A stretch of DNA of 7,462 nucleotides from an uncultured Lysobacteraceae bacterium. Its GTDB lineage: Bacteria > Pseudomonadota > Gammaproteobacteria > Xanthomonadales > Rhodanobacteraceae. The position numbers were made by a program, and so were the translations under genes. The stretch's first letter is position 1, and every line of letters starts with the position of its first letter. Where the stretch lies: positions 1 to 7,462 of the forward strand of contig CAMLLF010000175.1 of the NCBI GenBank assembly GCA_946480705.1, read 5' to 3'. Under the pieces are notes generated by a model. It was not told the DNA's origin. It ran no database searches and saw only the letters and a list, made by a program, of their open reading frames with translations. Shown piece by piece: positions 1 through 6,187 of this stretch.

Positions 1-2
1 TG

Positions 3-1217
3 CTGCGCGCGTTCGGGATACTCGGCATCGTGACCGCGCCGCTCGGCGCGCTGTCGGGCTTCTCGCGCGCATCCGGCGCCCTCGGCAGCGGTACGCGCAC
101 GCTCGCATTGGCCGAAACCACGGCGCTGCAGGCATCGCGCGAGGCCGGCGCGTTCGACGATCTCGCGAACCTGATGGGCAGCGGCCGGACGATCGAGCGC
201 GGCGGTCTTGCGATCACCTTCACGAACGACGGGCGCATCATCGGCTCGATGCTCGACGATCCGAGCCTGCTCGTGATCGTCGATCGCGGGGCGGTATCGG
301 TCTACCAGTCGACGGGCACCGGCCTGCGGCTCGTACAGAGCCAGCCGATCGCCGCCGCCGCGGCGACCGACAGCGCCGCCGGTCTGCGCCTGCTCGGCAT
401 GGGCGACGACGCGGCATCCGCATCGCGAACGCTGGCTGCCGGCGACGAAGCGGCCGGAGGCATGCGTCTGCTCGGCGCCGGCGACGACGCGATGCCCGGC
501 GGCAATCCGCCGCTGATGCTCGGATCCGGCAGCGACCCCGTCGTCTGGGCGAACTGGCGCTCGGGCGTCTACCACCCGGAAGGCACGCAGTGGTTCGGCC
601 GCACGCAGGTCGGCAGCGCGATTCCGGAAAGCTGGGCCGTCGACTACGGACTGCGCCTGCCGTTCGCGTCGCGCACGACGCGGCCCATCGTGCCGTACCG
701 CTCGCCTTCCGGCGTGCAGATGGAGTCGCTCGGCGCGTCGCCGCGCGGCGCGGTATTCGTGTCGGCGAGCGCGCAGACCGGGCGATCGATGATTACGGCG
801 ATCGGTGCCGATGTCGCCGAATCCAATTCGTATCTGTGGGCGCTCGGGCGCGGCGAATACGGACTTTCGCGCGCGGCCGGCGCCAATCGCATCGGCGCCG
901 ACTCGATTACCGCCGCGCGCGTCGACGGACGAATGACGATCTTCGTCAACGACGCGAAGTACAGCACGACCGGCGCGTACCCGGTCGCCGAATCGGCGAT
1001 GCCGAAATCGTGGTGGCGCGAAACCTGGAGCGCGGTGTCGTCGGGCCGGCTGAACCTCGGCGATGCGGCGCTCGAGGCCGAGATCCGCGAGGCGTTCTTC
1101 GCCGGCCGCGTGCAGATACGCCAGCTCAACGTCGCGAATCTCGCGGACGGCAACGTCAGCGTCACCGTCGCGCAGCCGCCGTCCCGCGTGCTGGTCACAC
1201 CGCCGCCGTCGCCGTAG
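3..1217 (+). CDS. Hypothetical Ala/Gly-rich protein, 5'-partial; possible C-terminal nuclease-like domain
   Basis: I do not recognise this gene. The frame is open from the left edge, so the true start probably lies outside the window. The first in-window start is GTG at 30, with no clear ribosome binding site, and the residues before it continue a hydrophobic stretch (LRAFGILGIVTAPLGAL). Residues below are counted from that GTG (395 residues to TAG at 1215-1217). Residues 1-115 are a mixed region with short beta-like segments. Residues 116-154 are three 13-residue tandem repeats. A Gly/Pro-rich linker follows. From about 170 the protein looks globular, with many Trp and Tyr. Near 289-311 the pattern G-A-D291-S-I ... 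D308-A-K310-Y, followed by an M-P-K-S-W-W segment, resembles the PD-(D/E)xK core of restriction-fold toxins; this is inference. The tail is Pro-rich. No gene follows on the same strand, because the next gene is convergent 19 bp away, so any immunity partner would have to lie upstream. The reading frame is well supported; the function is not. Confidence 0.78.
   Translation: MRAFGILGIVTAPLGALSGFSRASGALGSGTRTLALAETTALQASREAGAFDDLANLMGSGRTIERGGLAITFTNDGRIIGSMLDDPSLLVIVDRGAVSVYQSTGTGLRLVQSQPIAAAAATDSAAGLRLLGMGDDAASASRTLAAGDEAAGGMRLLGAGDDAMPGGNPPLMLGSGSDPVVWANWRSGVYHPEGTQWFGRTQVGSAIPESWAVDYGLRLPFASRTTRPIVPYRSPSGVQMESLGASPRGAVFVSASAQTGRSMITAIGADVAESNSYLWALGRGEYGLSRAAGANRIGADSITAARVDGRMTIFVNDAKYSTTGAYPVAESAMPKSWWRETWSAVSSGRLNLGDAALEAEIREAFFAGRVQIRQLNVANLADGNVSVTVAQPPSRVLVTPPPSP
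375..491 (+). repeat. Three tandem 13-residue (39-nt) coding repeats
   Basis: Inside the partial gene, residues 116-128, 129-141 and 142-154 (counted from GTG at 30) align without gaps as AAGLRLLGMGDDA, ASASRTLAAGDEA and AGGMRLLGAGDDA with one leading Ala. The consensus is A-x-x-x-R-x-L-x-x-G-D-[D/E]-A. The first and third copies are the closest pair. A looser LMLGSGSD segment follows a few residues later and may be a decayed fourth copy. The repeat is seen directly; its function is unknown. Confidence 0.75.
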
Positions 1218-1236
1218 TCGCGCCCGGACGCGCGTC

Positions 1237-2208
1237 TCAGTTCAACGTCGGCAGACGGCCGAGCCCGTGCTTCTTCAGCAGGCGCCCCAGCTGCCGGCGC
1301 TCGGTGCCCGCAAGACGCGCGGCGCGGCTCACGTTGCCGTCCACGCGGCGCATCAGGTCTTCGAGATAGCCGCGTTCGAACGCGTGCATCGCAAGCCCCT
1401 TCGCGACGCTGTAGACCTCGACGCGCGCGAGCAGACGCGGCCCGGCGCGCACCGCTGCGAACGCCGGCTCGGCAACGACGAGGCCGTCGACGTCGATTTC
1501 CTCCGCATCGACCAGCGCTGCGGCGCGCAGCGCGAGGTTCTCGAGTTCGCGGATGTTGCCGGGCCACGGATACGCGGCCAGCAGCGCGAGCGCGTCGTCG
1601 GTGAAGCGCCGGACGCCGCCGCGCAGCAGACGGCCGGCGCGCTCGAGAAAATGCGTCGCCAGCAGCGGCACGTCCTCGGCCCGCTGGCGCAGCGCCGGAA
1701 TCCACACTTCGAGCGCGTTGAGCCGATACAGCAGGTCGCGCCGGAACGCGCCGCGCTCGATCAAGGCATCGAGCGGCGCATTCGTCGCCGCGAGCACGCG
1801 CACGTTCGCGGTGCGCGCCGCGCACGAGCCGACCGGCCGGTATTCGAAGTCCTGCAGGAAGCGCAGCAGGGCGACCTGCGCGCGCGCCGACAGCGAGTCG
1901 ACCTCGTCGAGGAACAGCGTGCCGCCGGCGGCGAGTTCGATCAGGCCGGCCTGAGCCGTCTTCGCATCGGTGAACGCGCCGCGGCTGTGGCCGAAGAGCT
2001 CGCTTTCCACGAGCGTGTCCGGGATCGCGCCGCAGTTCACCGGAACGAACGCGCGATCGCGCCGCGCGCTCGCATAGTGCACGTGCCGCGCCGCAAGCTC
2101 CTTGCCGGTGCCGGTCTCGCCGTGGATCAGCACGGGCGCGTCGAATGCCGCGTAGCGCGTCAGAAGCCCCACGCAGCGGCGAAAACACGGCGAACTCCCG
2201 ATGAGCAT
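1237..2208 (-). CDS. Sigma-54-dependent transcriptional activator (AAA+ domain plus Fis-type HTH, no sensor domain)
   Basis: This is a bacterial enhancer-binding protein of 323 residues. It would use ATP hydrolysis to remodel sigma-54 RNA polymerase at -24/-12 promoters. Motifs in order: Walker A GETGTGKE (30-37), the sigma-54 contact loop as GAFTDA (77-82; usual form GAFTGA), Walker B LFLDE (98-102), sensor I region VLAATN (138-143), arginine-finger region FRRDLLYRLN (155-164), sensor II WPGNIRELEN (215-224), and a C-terminal Fis-type helix-turn-helix at about 290-316 (DGNVSRAARLAG onward). The protein begins directly with the short lead into the AAA+ domain, so there is no receiver, GAF or PAS domain. 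Its size and layout match PspF (about 325 residues). The ATG at 2208 is set by GAGGAGA seven bases upstream. It converges with the partial gene at 1217. Its target genes cannot be read from the sequence, and I saw no -24/-12 promoter in the window. Confidence 0.94.
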   Translation of the reverse strand: MLIGSSPCFRRCVGLLTRYAAFDAPVLIHGETGTGKELAARHVHYASARRDRAFVPVNCGAIPDTLVESELFGHSRGAFTDAKTAQAGLIELAAGGTLFLDEVDSLSARAQVALLRFLQDFEYRPVGSCAARTANVRVLAATNAPLDALIERGAFRRDLLYRLNALEVWIPALRQRAEDVPLLATHFLERAGRLLRGGVRRFTDDALALLAAYPWPGNIRELENLALRAAALVDAEEIDVDGLVVAEPAFAAVRAGPRLLARVEVYSVAKGLAMHAFERGYLEDLMRRVDGNVSRAARLAGTERRQLGRLLKKHGLGRLPTLN

Positions 2209-2215
2209 CTGCCTG

Positions 2216-2222
2216 TCTCCTC
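2216..2222 (-). promoter_or_regulatory. Ribosome binding site of the sigma-54 activator
   Basis: Read on the minus strand, GAGGAGA is followed by seven bases and then the ATG at 2208. This fixes the short start and argues that the missing N-terminal sensor domain is real and not an annotation error. Confidence 0.8.
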
Positions 2223-2300
2223 ATGCCGGACGGCGCCCCCCGACCGCCCGCATCGTTCCGAAATCCGTTGCATCGACGTACTCGAATCTCCGACACCGCC

Positions 2301-2319
2301 GTTCCGGCGATTCCCGGAG
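2301..2319. repeat. 19-bp direct repeat, copy 1 (GTTCCGGCGATTCCCGGAG)
   Basis: It matches the copy at 2454-2472 at 18 of 19 bases; the start-to-start distance is 153 bp. It lies about 95 bp upstream of the activator's start codon. It could be a regulatory protein site, but this is inference from repetition and position only. Confidence 0.55.
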
Positions 2320-2453
2320 CGCCTGGCCCGGCGCAGGCCCGGACTCGGCCCCGCCGATCGAGCGCTCATGCGCCCGATCGCGAGCGGCGCATGACGGCGC
2401 CGCGAAAACGCCGACGCTTTCGACGTCCCCATGCGGGCATCTCAAGAACCCCG

Positions 2454-2472
2454 GTTCCGGCGATTTCCGGAG
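2454..2472. repeat. 19-bp direct repeat, copy 2 (GTTCCGGCGATTTCCGGAG)
   Basis: Within this copy the hexamer TTCCGG occurs twice, at 2455-2460 and 2465-2470, one helical turn (10 bp) apart. That is the arrangement expected if a dimer binds one face of the DNA. It lies about 245 bp upstream of the activator's ATG, a distance typical of enhancer-type sites. A looser relative, GTTCCGAAATCCG, begins at 2255. Confidence 0.55.
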
Positions 2473-2656
2473 TCGAAGCTTCCCGACGTTCCCATAGGTG
2501 GCGAAACGACGCGCGAACTCTCAGCAGAACATCGCAATCGCGAAAAAGCCCAATTTCCACCTCGCGGCCGGCGCGCGCCGCTCGACACGCCGCTGGCGGA
2601 CACGAGCGCAGCGACGTCGCAGGATCCGCGCCAAGACTACGCCGCCCGGAACCGCC

Positions 2657-2676
2657 AAAAGTATTTTTCCACTTTT
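2657..2676. repeat. AT-rich inverted repeat AAAAGT-N8-ACTTTT
   Basis: Six-base arms (2657-2662 and 2671-2676) are perfectly complementary around ATTTTTCC. It is the most AT-rich patch of the gap. It may be an operator or part of a promoter. As a terminator for the minus-strand operon it is weak, because the stem lacks G/C and it sits nearly 200 bases past the nitrilase stop. Confidence 0.4.
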
Positions 2677-2683
2677 CAGCACC

Positions 2684-2699
2684 CGGCTGCGCGGCTGCG
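2684..2699. repeat. Tandem duplication of CGGCTGCG
   Basis: Two perfect adjacent copies of the 8-mer (2684-2691, 2692-2699) abut the large palindrome that begins at 2702. This is probably slippage in GC-rich DNA and may have no function. Confidence 0.5.
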
Positions 2700-2701
2700 C
2701 C

Positions 2702-2734
2702 GACCCGGCCCGCGGGGCGGGTCAAGAACGACCC
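2702..2734. promoter_or_regulatory. 22-bp near-perfect palindrome with a competing second hairpin
   Basis: Bases 2702-2723 form a palindrome (GACCCGGCCC centred on GC, then GGGGCGGGTC) with a single mismatched pair, 2708/2717. The right arm GGGTC (2719-2723) can also pair with GACCC at 2730-2734 across AAGAAC, so the two stems exclude each other. No T-run follows on either strand, so it is not a classical intrinsic terminator. Possible roles are 3'-end protection of the nitrilase operon transcript, a binding site, or an attenuator-like switch in the leader of the activator gene. Confidence 0.45.
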
Positions 2735-2810
2735 ACATGACAACGCGCCCGTTCCGGACCCGTGCATCTGCGGCCCTGCCGCCCACTGCAGCCGGATTGC
2801 CGCTCGCGGA

Positions 2811-2826
2811 TTCCGTGCGATCGGAA
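2811..2826. repeat. Inverted repeat TTCCG-N6-CGGAA
   Basis: The five-base arms are perfect, around TGCGAT. The half-site TTCCG is the same pentamer that recurs in the direct repeats at 2301 and 2454, so one protein could bind all of them. With short arms in GC-rich DNA, chance is a real alternative. Confidence 0.35.
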
Positions 2827-2856
2827 CGTGTCCGGCCGTGCTGTCCGGCAACCCGG

Positions 2857-2868
2857 CGCCGGCCGGCG
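2857..2868. repeat. 12-bp perfect palindrome CGCCGGCCGGCG abutting the nitrilase stop codon
   Basis: The palindrome ends one base before the TGA (2871-2869) of the minus-strand nitrilase gene. The same 12-mer recurs at 7262-7273 before tdh. It may be a 3'-end stem-loop. A T-run is absent, so termination by it alone is doubtful. Confidence 0.4.
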
Positions 2869-3747
2869 TCAGCGCACGACGGCGGCGGCGGCGACGTCCG
2901 GCCGCAACTGCACATCCCAGTCCGCCGCATTCGCAACCTGTCCGTCGCGGCGCACGCGCGCGAGCGCGTCGGCGTCGACGTCGGCGTAGGACCAGAGGGT
3001 GCCGGGCTGCGCCCGCGCGACGATGCCGTCGTCGGGCAGGCCGCGATCGCTGGGCGCGAACACGGCGGCGATGCCGGTATTGGTATCGAGCGCGGGACTC
3101 CACGCGGCGTCGCCGGCGGTGACCGACTGCACGACGTGGATCTGGTTTTCGAGCGCACGCGCGGCGCAGCCGACGCGTACGCGCGTCGCGCCGGCGGGCG
3201 TGTCGGTGCAGCTCGGCACGAGCAGCAGGCGCGCGCCGGCCTCGTACTGGCGGCGCGCATAGAGCGGAAACTCGCAGTCGTAGCAGACGTTGACGGCAAG
3301 GCGGCCGAGCGCGGTGTCGAACACCTGCAGACGATCGCCGCGCTCGATCACGCCGCTCGCGTGCTCGAAGCCGGTCAGGGTCAGCTTGTCCTGGAACCAG
3401 CGCCGGCCGTCGGGCGCGAACAGTTCGGCACGATTGCGGTAGCGGCCGTTGGCCTGGCGCAGCAGGAACGTGCCGGCGAGCACGTGCACGCCGCTGTCTC
3501 GGGCGAGACCGGCGAACAGGGCCTGCCAGTCGGCATACAGCGGCTGCAGCGCGGCCAGCGACGCGGCGAAATCGCGGCGGCACTCGTCAGCGAAGCTGCC
3601 GGCGAGTTCGAGCGCGAGGTATTCGGGGAACACGGCGAGTGCGGCGCCCTGCGCCGCGACGGCGCCGACTTCGCGCTGCAATCGCGCCGCATGGCCGGCG
3701 AAATCCGCCGGCGCGGCGATCGGCCACTGCGCGCACGCGACGCGCAT
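2869..3747 (-). CDS. Nitrilase-superfamily carbon-nitrogen hydrolase (amidase)
   Basis: This 292-residue cytoplasmic hydrolase would cleave a non-peptide C-N bond of an amide or N-carbamoyl compound; the substrate is unknown. The nitrilase-superfamily catalytic residues are all visible: Glu42 in VFPEYL, Lys121 in FQDKLTL, and Cys155 in NVCYDCEFP. The region after the Cys (PSCTDTPAG, then a segment with RALENQIHVVQS) resembles the C-terminal half of GNAT-nitrilase fusion proteins such as B. subtilis YhcX; this is a comparison from memory. The start is the ATG at 3747. It shares its A with the TGA of the upstream acetyltransferase gene (TGATG), and GGAGA lies seven bases before it, so translation is probably coupled. 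An open frame continues further upstream in this register, but that part is antisense noise over the GNAT gene. It is the last gene of the DUF885-GNAT-nitrilase operon. There is no signal peptide. Confidence 0.94.
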   Translation of the reverse strand: MRVACAQWPIAAPADFAGHAARLQREVGAVAAQGAALAVFPEYLALELAGSFADECRRDFAASLAALQPLYADWQALFAGLARDSGVHVLAGTFLLRQANGRYRNRAELFAPDGRRWFQDKLTLTGFEHASGVIERGDRLQVFDTALGRLAVNVCYDCEFPLYARRQYEAGARLLLVPSCTDTPAGATRVRVGCAARALENQIHVVQSVTAGDAAWSPALDTNTGIAAVFAPSDRGLPDDGIVARAQPGTLWSYADVDADALARVRRDGQVANAADWDVQLRPDVAAAAVVR

Positions 3748-4349
3748 CAGACCGTCTCCAGTTCGCGCAGCCAGAAGCGCAGATCGTGCATCTGCATCGT
3801 GTCGGATTCGACTTCCTGCCATTCGAGGCGGCAGAACATCAGGTGCTGGCGCGCATAGCCGCGCTTGCGCCAGAACGCATCGTTGTCGCGATGATTGCGC
3901 GGGCGGCGCGGATCGTCGACGTCGCGTTCGACCGCGCAGAACGCGGTCAGGCCGAAGCCGAGTTCGCGCGCACGCGCCTCGCGCGCATCGAAGAACGCAT
4001 GGCCGAGCCCGCGGCCGCGATAGGCCGGCAGCAGCACCGACTCGCCGAAATAGAACACGGCACCGAGATCGATGCCGCGTTCGAGGAACGGCTGCTGGAA
4101 CGCGCCGACCTCGTCGGCCAGCGGTATCGCCGTCGATGCGCCGACCACGCGGTCGCCGTCGAAAGCGAGTACGAACAGGCTGCGCGGCGAACGCGCATAG
4201 GCCGACAGATAATTCGCCTCGTACTCGGTCGTGCCTTCGTACAGATACGGCCAGTCGCGGAACACCGCGATGCGCAGCGCCGCGACGGCCGGCAGGTGCG
4301 GCGTCACCGCCGCACCGTTGAAACACGCTATCCGGACTTCCGCGCTCAT
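3747..4349 (-). CDS. GNAT-family N-acetyltransferase
   Basis: This 200-residue protein would transfer an acetyl group from acetyl-CoA to an amine; the acceptor is unknown. The acetyl-CoA pyrophosphate loop R-G-R-G-L-G is at 111-116, right after the beta-strand GESVLLPAY, which is the classic GNAT motif A. Aromatic segments upstream (FRDWPYLYEG at 30-39) are probably part of the acceptor side. The C-terminal strand region contains FWRKRGY. I chose the ATG at 4349 because it overlaps the DUF885 stop as ATGA and has AAGGG just before it. An earlier ATG at 4373 would add eight residues but has no ribosome binding site and would lie within the DUF885 frame. Its 3' end overlaps the nitrilase start by one base. 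In other bacteria a GNAT domain and a nitrilase domain are fused in one protein, so this pair probably acts in one pathway (inference). Confidence 0.93.
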   Translation of the reverse strand: MSAEVRIACFNGAAVTPHLPAVAALRIAVFRDWPYLYEGTTEYEANYLSAYARSPRSLFVLAFDGDRVVGASTAIPLADEVGAFQQPFLERGIDLGAVFYFGESVLLPAYRGRGLGHAFFDAREARARELGFGLTAFCAVERDVDDPRRPRNHRDNDAFWRKRGYARQHLMFCRLEWQEVESDTMQMHDLRFWLRELETV

Positions 4350-6166
4350 GCGCCCTTGGTTTTGGCGATCCATTCGTCGACGGCGCGTTCGAGCAGCACC
4401 ATCGGCAGCGCGCCGGTCTTGAGCACGACGTTATGGAACTGGCGGATGTCGAACTTGTCGCCAAGTTCCTTCTTCGCCTTTTCGCGGAGTTCCAGGATCT
4501 TGATCATGCCGACCTTGTAGCCCAGCGCCTGGCCCGGGGCGACGAAGTAGCGCTCGATCTCGGCAACGACGTCGGTCTCGACCATGCCGGTGTTGTCCAG
4601 CATGTACGAGATCGCCTGCTCGCGCGTCCACTTCTTGGCATGGATGCCGGTGTCGACGACGAGGCGCACGGCACGCATCATCTCGTCGCGCAGGCGGCCG
4701 AGGTTGTCCAGCGGATCCTTGTGGAAGCCGAGTTCGTAGGCGAGGCGCTCGGTGTACAGCGCCCAGCCTTCCGAGAACGCGGTGAACGGCAGCACGCGGC
4801 GGAAGAACGGCACGCCCTTGAGTTCCTGCTGGATCGCGATCTGGAAATGATGACCCGGAATCGCCTCGTGGTAGGCCAGCGTGCGCATCGTGAACTTCGG
4901 CAATTCCGCGACATTGCGCAGATTGGCGTAGAACACGCCCGGACGCGAGCCGTCGAACGCGCCCGGCTGGTAGTACGCGCCCGGCGCGGTGGCCTGGGCG
5001 AATTCCGGCACGGCTTCGACCTTGACGCCGAGCTTCGGACGGATGTCGAAGGCCGGGCCGAGCTTGCCGTCGATGTCGTCGATGATGGCCTGGAACTGCG
5101 CGAGCAGCGCCTTCTTGCCTTCCGGCGTGTCCGGGAACAGCTGGTCCGGACGCTTCGTGATTTCGCGCACGCGGTCGCCGATCGTGCCGTCGGCAAGGCC
5201 CTGTTCGCGCAGGATCGCGTCCATTTCCGCGCTGATGCGCGCGACTTCCGACAGGCCGATCTCGTGGATCTGGTCGGCGGTCATTTCCGTCGTCGTGTGG
5301 TTGCGCACGCACCAGGCGTAGTAGGCGTCGCCGTTGGGCAGGTGCCAGGCGCCGTAGTTGCCGTCGGCCTTCGCGCGCAGCGCTTCCTCGTAGGCAATGA
5401 GCTTCTGATAGGACGGATAGACCTTGTCCTTGATCGCCTGCTCGACGCGCGCGAGCAGTCCGTCGCGCGTGGCCTGATCCATGTCGCCGGCCGGGATCTT
5501 GTCGAGCTTGTCCTTGAAGGTCGTATACAGCGTATTCTCTTTCGCCGGCTTGCCGACGAAACCTTCCATCTGCGTGATGACCTTGTCGACCGTGAAGCGC
5601 GGCGGCCAGATGCCCTTGCTCTCGTAGAGCTTCAGGTATTCGATGGTCTGATCGAACTTCAACGGGAACTTGTCGAGACGCGTGATGTAGTCCTCGGCCT
5701 CGCCCTTGCTCGCGACCGGATGCTGCTGCGCCATGAAATCGGGCAGCGCGCTCTGGATGCCGAACATCTGGTTGACCGGGAAGCCGTAGCCGCGGAACGC
5801 GTCGCCTTCGACCTGCAGACGCAGGAAGTAGTCGAGCACGTCGTAGGACAGCTTGCCGTCCGCGTCGAGCGCGTTGCGGTCGTAGGTGTGCAGCATGTCG
5901 TAGCTGTCTTTGAGGATCAGGAACTGGCGTTCCTCCTCGGCCGGCGACGCGTCGGCGAAGTCGTCGCTGTAGAAATCCATCCACTGCGGCAGGATCCGCA
6001 TGCTCGACAGCATTTCGGGATTGCTGACCGCGAACTTCGCGAACACGCGCGTATAGAACCAGTCGAGCTTGGCCGGCTTGAAATACCAGACATGCACGAA
6101 CAACAGGCCTATGAGCACGACCAGGATCAGCAGCAGGCTGACCAGCCATTTCAAGAGACGCTTCAT
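4346..6166 (-). CDS. DUF885-family protein, putative zinc metallopeptidase, membrane-anchored or exported
   Basis: The protein has 606 residues. It starts with two basic residues and then one long hydrophobic segment (about 7-28) without a lipobox Cys, so it is either an uncleaved N-terminal anchor or a signal peptide, with the body in the periplasm. The DUF885 hallmark H433-E434-A-I-P-G-H439-H440 and the following E466-G-W-A-L-Y resemble the metal-binding HExxH...E of gluzincin peptidases, with the family's extra residues between the first and second His. Catalytic activity is inferred from the family. The length is typical for full-length members. The start at 6166 is supported by the signal-like N-terminus and by GGGGGAG at 6170-6176, although the spacing to the ATG is short (3 bases). 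The frame stays open upstream through the antisense of rlmJ, but that extension is not real. It is the first gene of a three-gene operon, and its stop overlaps the GNAT start (ATGA). Confidence 0.94.
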   Translation of the reverse strand: MKRLLKWLVSLLLILVVLIGLLFVHVWYFKPAKLDWFYTRVFAKFAVSNPEMLSSMRILPQWMDFYSDDFADASPAEEERQFLILKDSYDMLHTYDRNALDADGKLSYDVLDYFLRLQVEGDAFRGYGFPVNQMFGIQSALPDFMAQQHPVASKGEAEDYITRLDKFPLKFDQTIEYLKLYESKGIWPPRFTVDKVITQMEGFVGKPAKENTLYTTFKDKLDKIPAGDMDQATRDGLLARVEQAIKDKVYPSYQKLIAYEEALRAKADGNYGAWHLPNGDAYYAWCVRNHTTTEMTADQIHEIGLSEVARISAEMDAILREQGLADGTIGDRVREITKRPDQLFPDTPEGKKALLAQFQAIIDDIDGKLGPAFDIRPKLGVKVEAVPEFAQATAPGAYYQPGAFDGSRPGVFYANLRNVAELPKFTMRTLAYHEAIPGHHFQIAIQQELKGVPFFRRVLPFTAFSEGWALYTERLAYELGFHKDPLDNLGRLRDEMMRAVRLVVDTGIHAKKWTREQAISYMLDNTGMVETDVVAEIERYFVAPGQALGYKVGMIKILELREKAKKELGDKFDIRQFHNVVLKTGALPMVLLERAVDEWIAKTKGA

Positions 6167-6187
6167 GAACTCCCCCGGCAAACGGTG

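Larger units (their letters stand above)
2209..2868. other. About 660-bp gap without a convincing gene, rich in repeats and palindromes
   Basis: This stretch separates the nitrilase stop from the start of the sigma-54 activator; both genes are on the minus strand. Open frames here give Arg/Pro/Ser-rich products without recognisable motifs or good ribosome binding sites, so I call no gene. The gap holds an imperfect 19-bp direct repeat (2301-2319, 2454-2472), an AT-rich inverted repeat (2657-2676), an 8-bp tandem duplication (2684-2699), a 22-bp near-perfect palindrome with a competing hairpin (2702-2734), and palindromes at 2811-2826 and 2857-2868. It most likely contains the 3' end signals of the upstream operon and the promoter or operator of the activator gene. 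I could not pick a confident promoter. A small RNA is possible. Confidence 0.6.

Noticed and set aside
1218..1236. Bidirectional terminator between the convergent partial gene and the activator
   Set aside because: The 19-bp space has no stable stem followed by T-runs on either strand.
644..2296. Long minus-strand open frame of 550 codons across the activator and the 3' end of the partial gene
   Set aside because: It is out of frame with the clear AAA+ activator, has Arg/Ala-rich low-complexity translation and no motifs; it is a by-product of high GC content.
1063..2394. Plus-strand open frame of 443 codons opposite the sigma-54 activator
   Set aside because: Its translation is Arg/Glu/Val-rich antisense of the activator, without domains or a ribosome binding site.
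2498..2740. Small plus-strand frame of 80 codons (GTG start) in the gap
   Set aside because: Its composition is basic and irregular, it has no ribosome binding site, and it runs through the palindromes. It cannot be supported as a gene.
2209..2868. A sigma-54 (-24/-12) promoter for the activator or its neighbours
   Set aside because: I looked on both strands for GG-N10-GC with TGGCA/TTGC context and found no convincing match.
2223..3122. Plus-strand open frame of 299 codons spanning the gap and the nitrilase 3' end
   Set aside because: It is extremely Arg/Pro-rich, has no motifs, and half of it is antisense to the nitrilase gene.
3748..4464. Upstream extension of the nitrilase frame to 531 codons, suggesting a natural fusion
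   Set aside because: The extension is a different frame from the GNAT gene and has no GNAT motifs. The GNAT is encoded in its own overlapping frame, so the proteins are separate.
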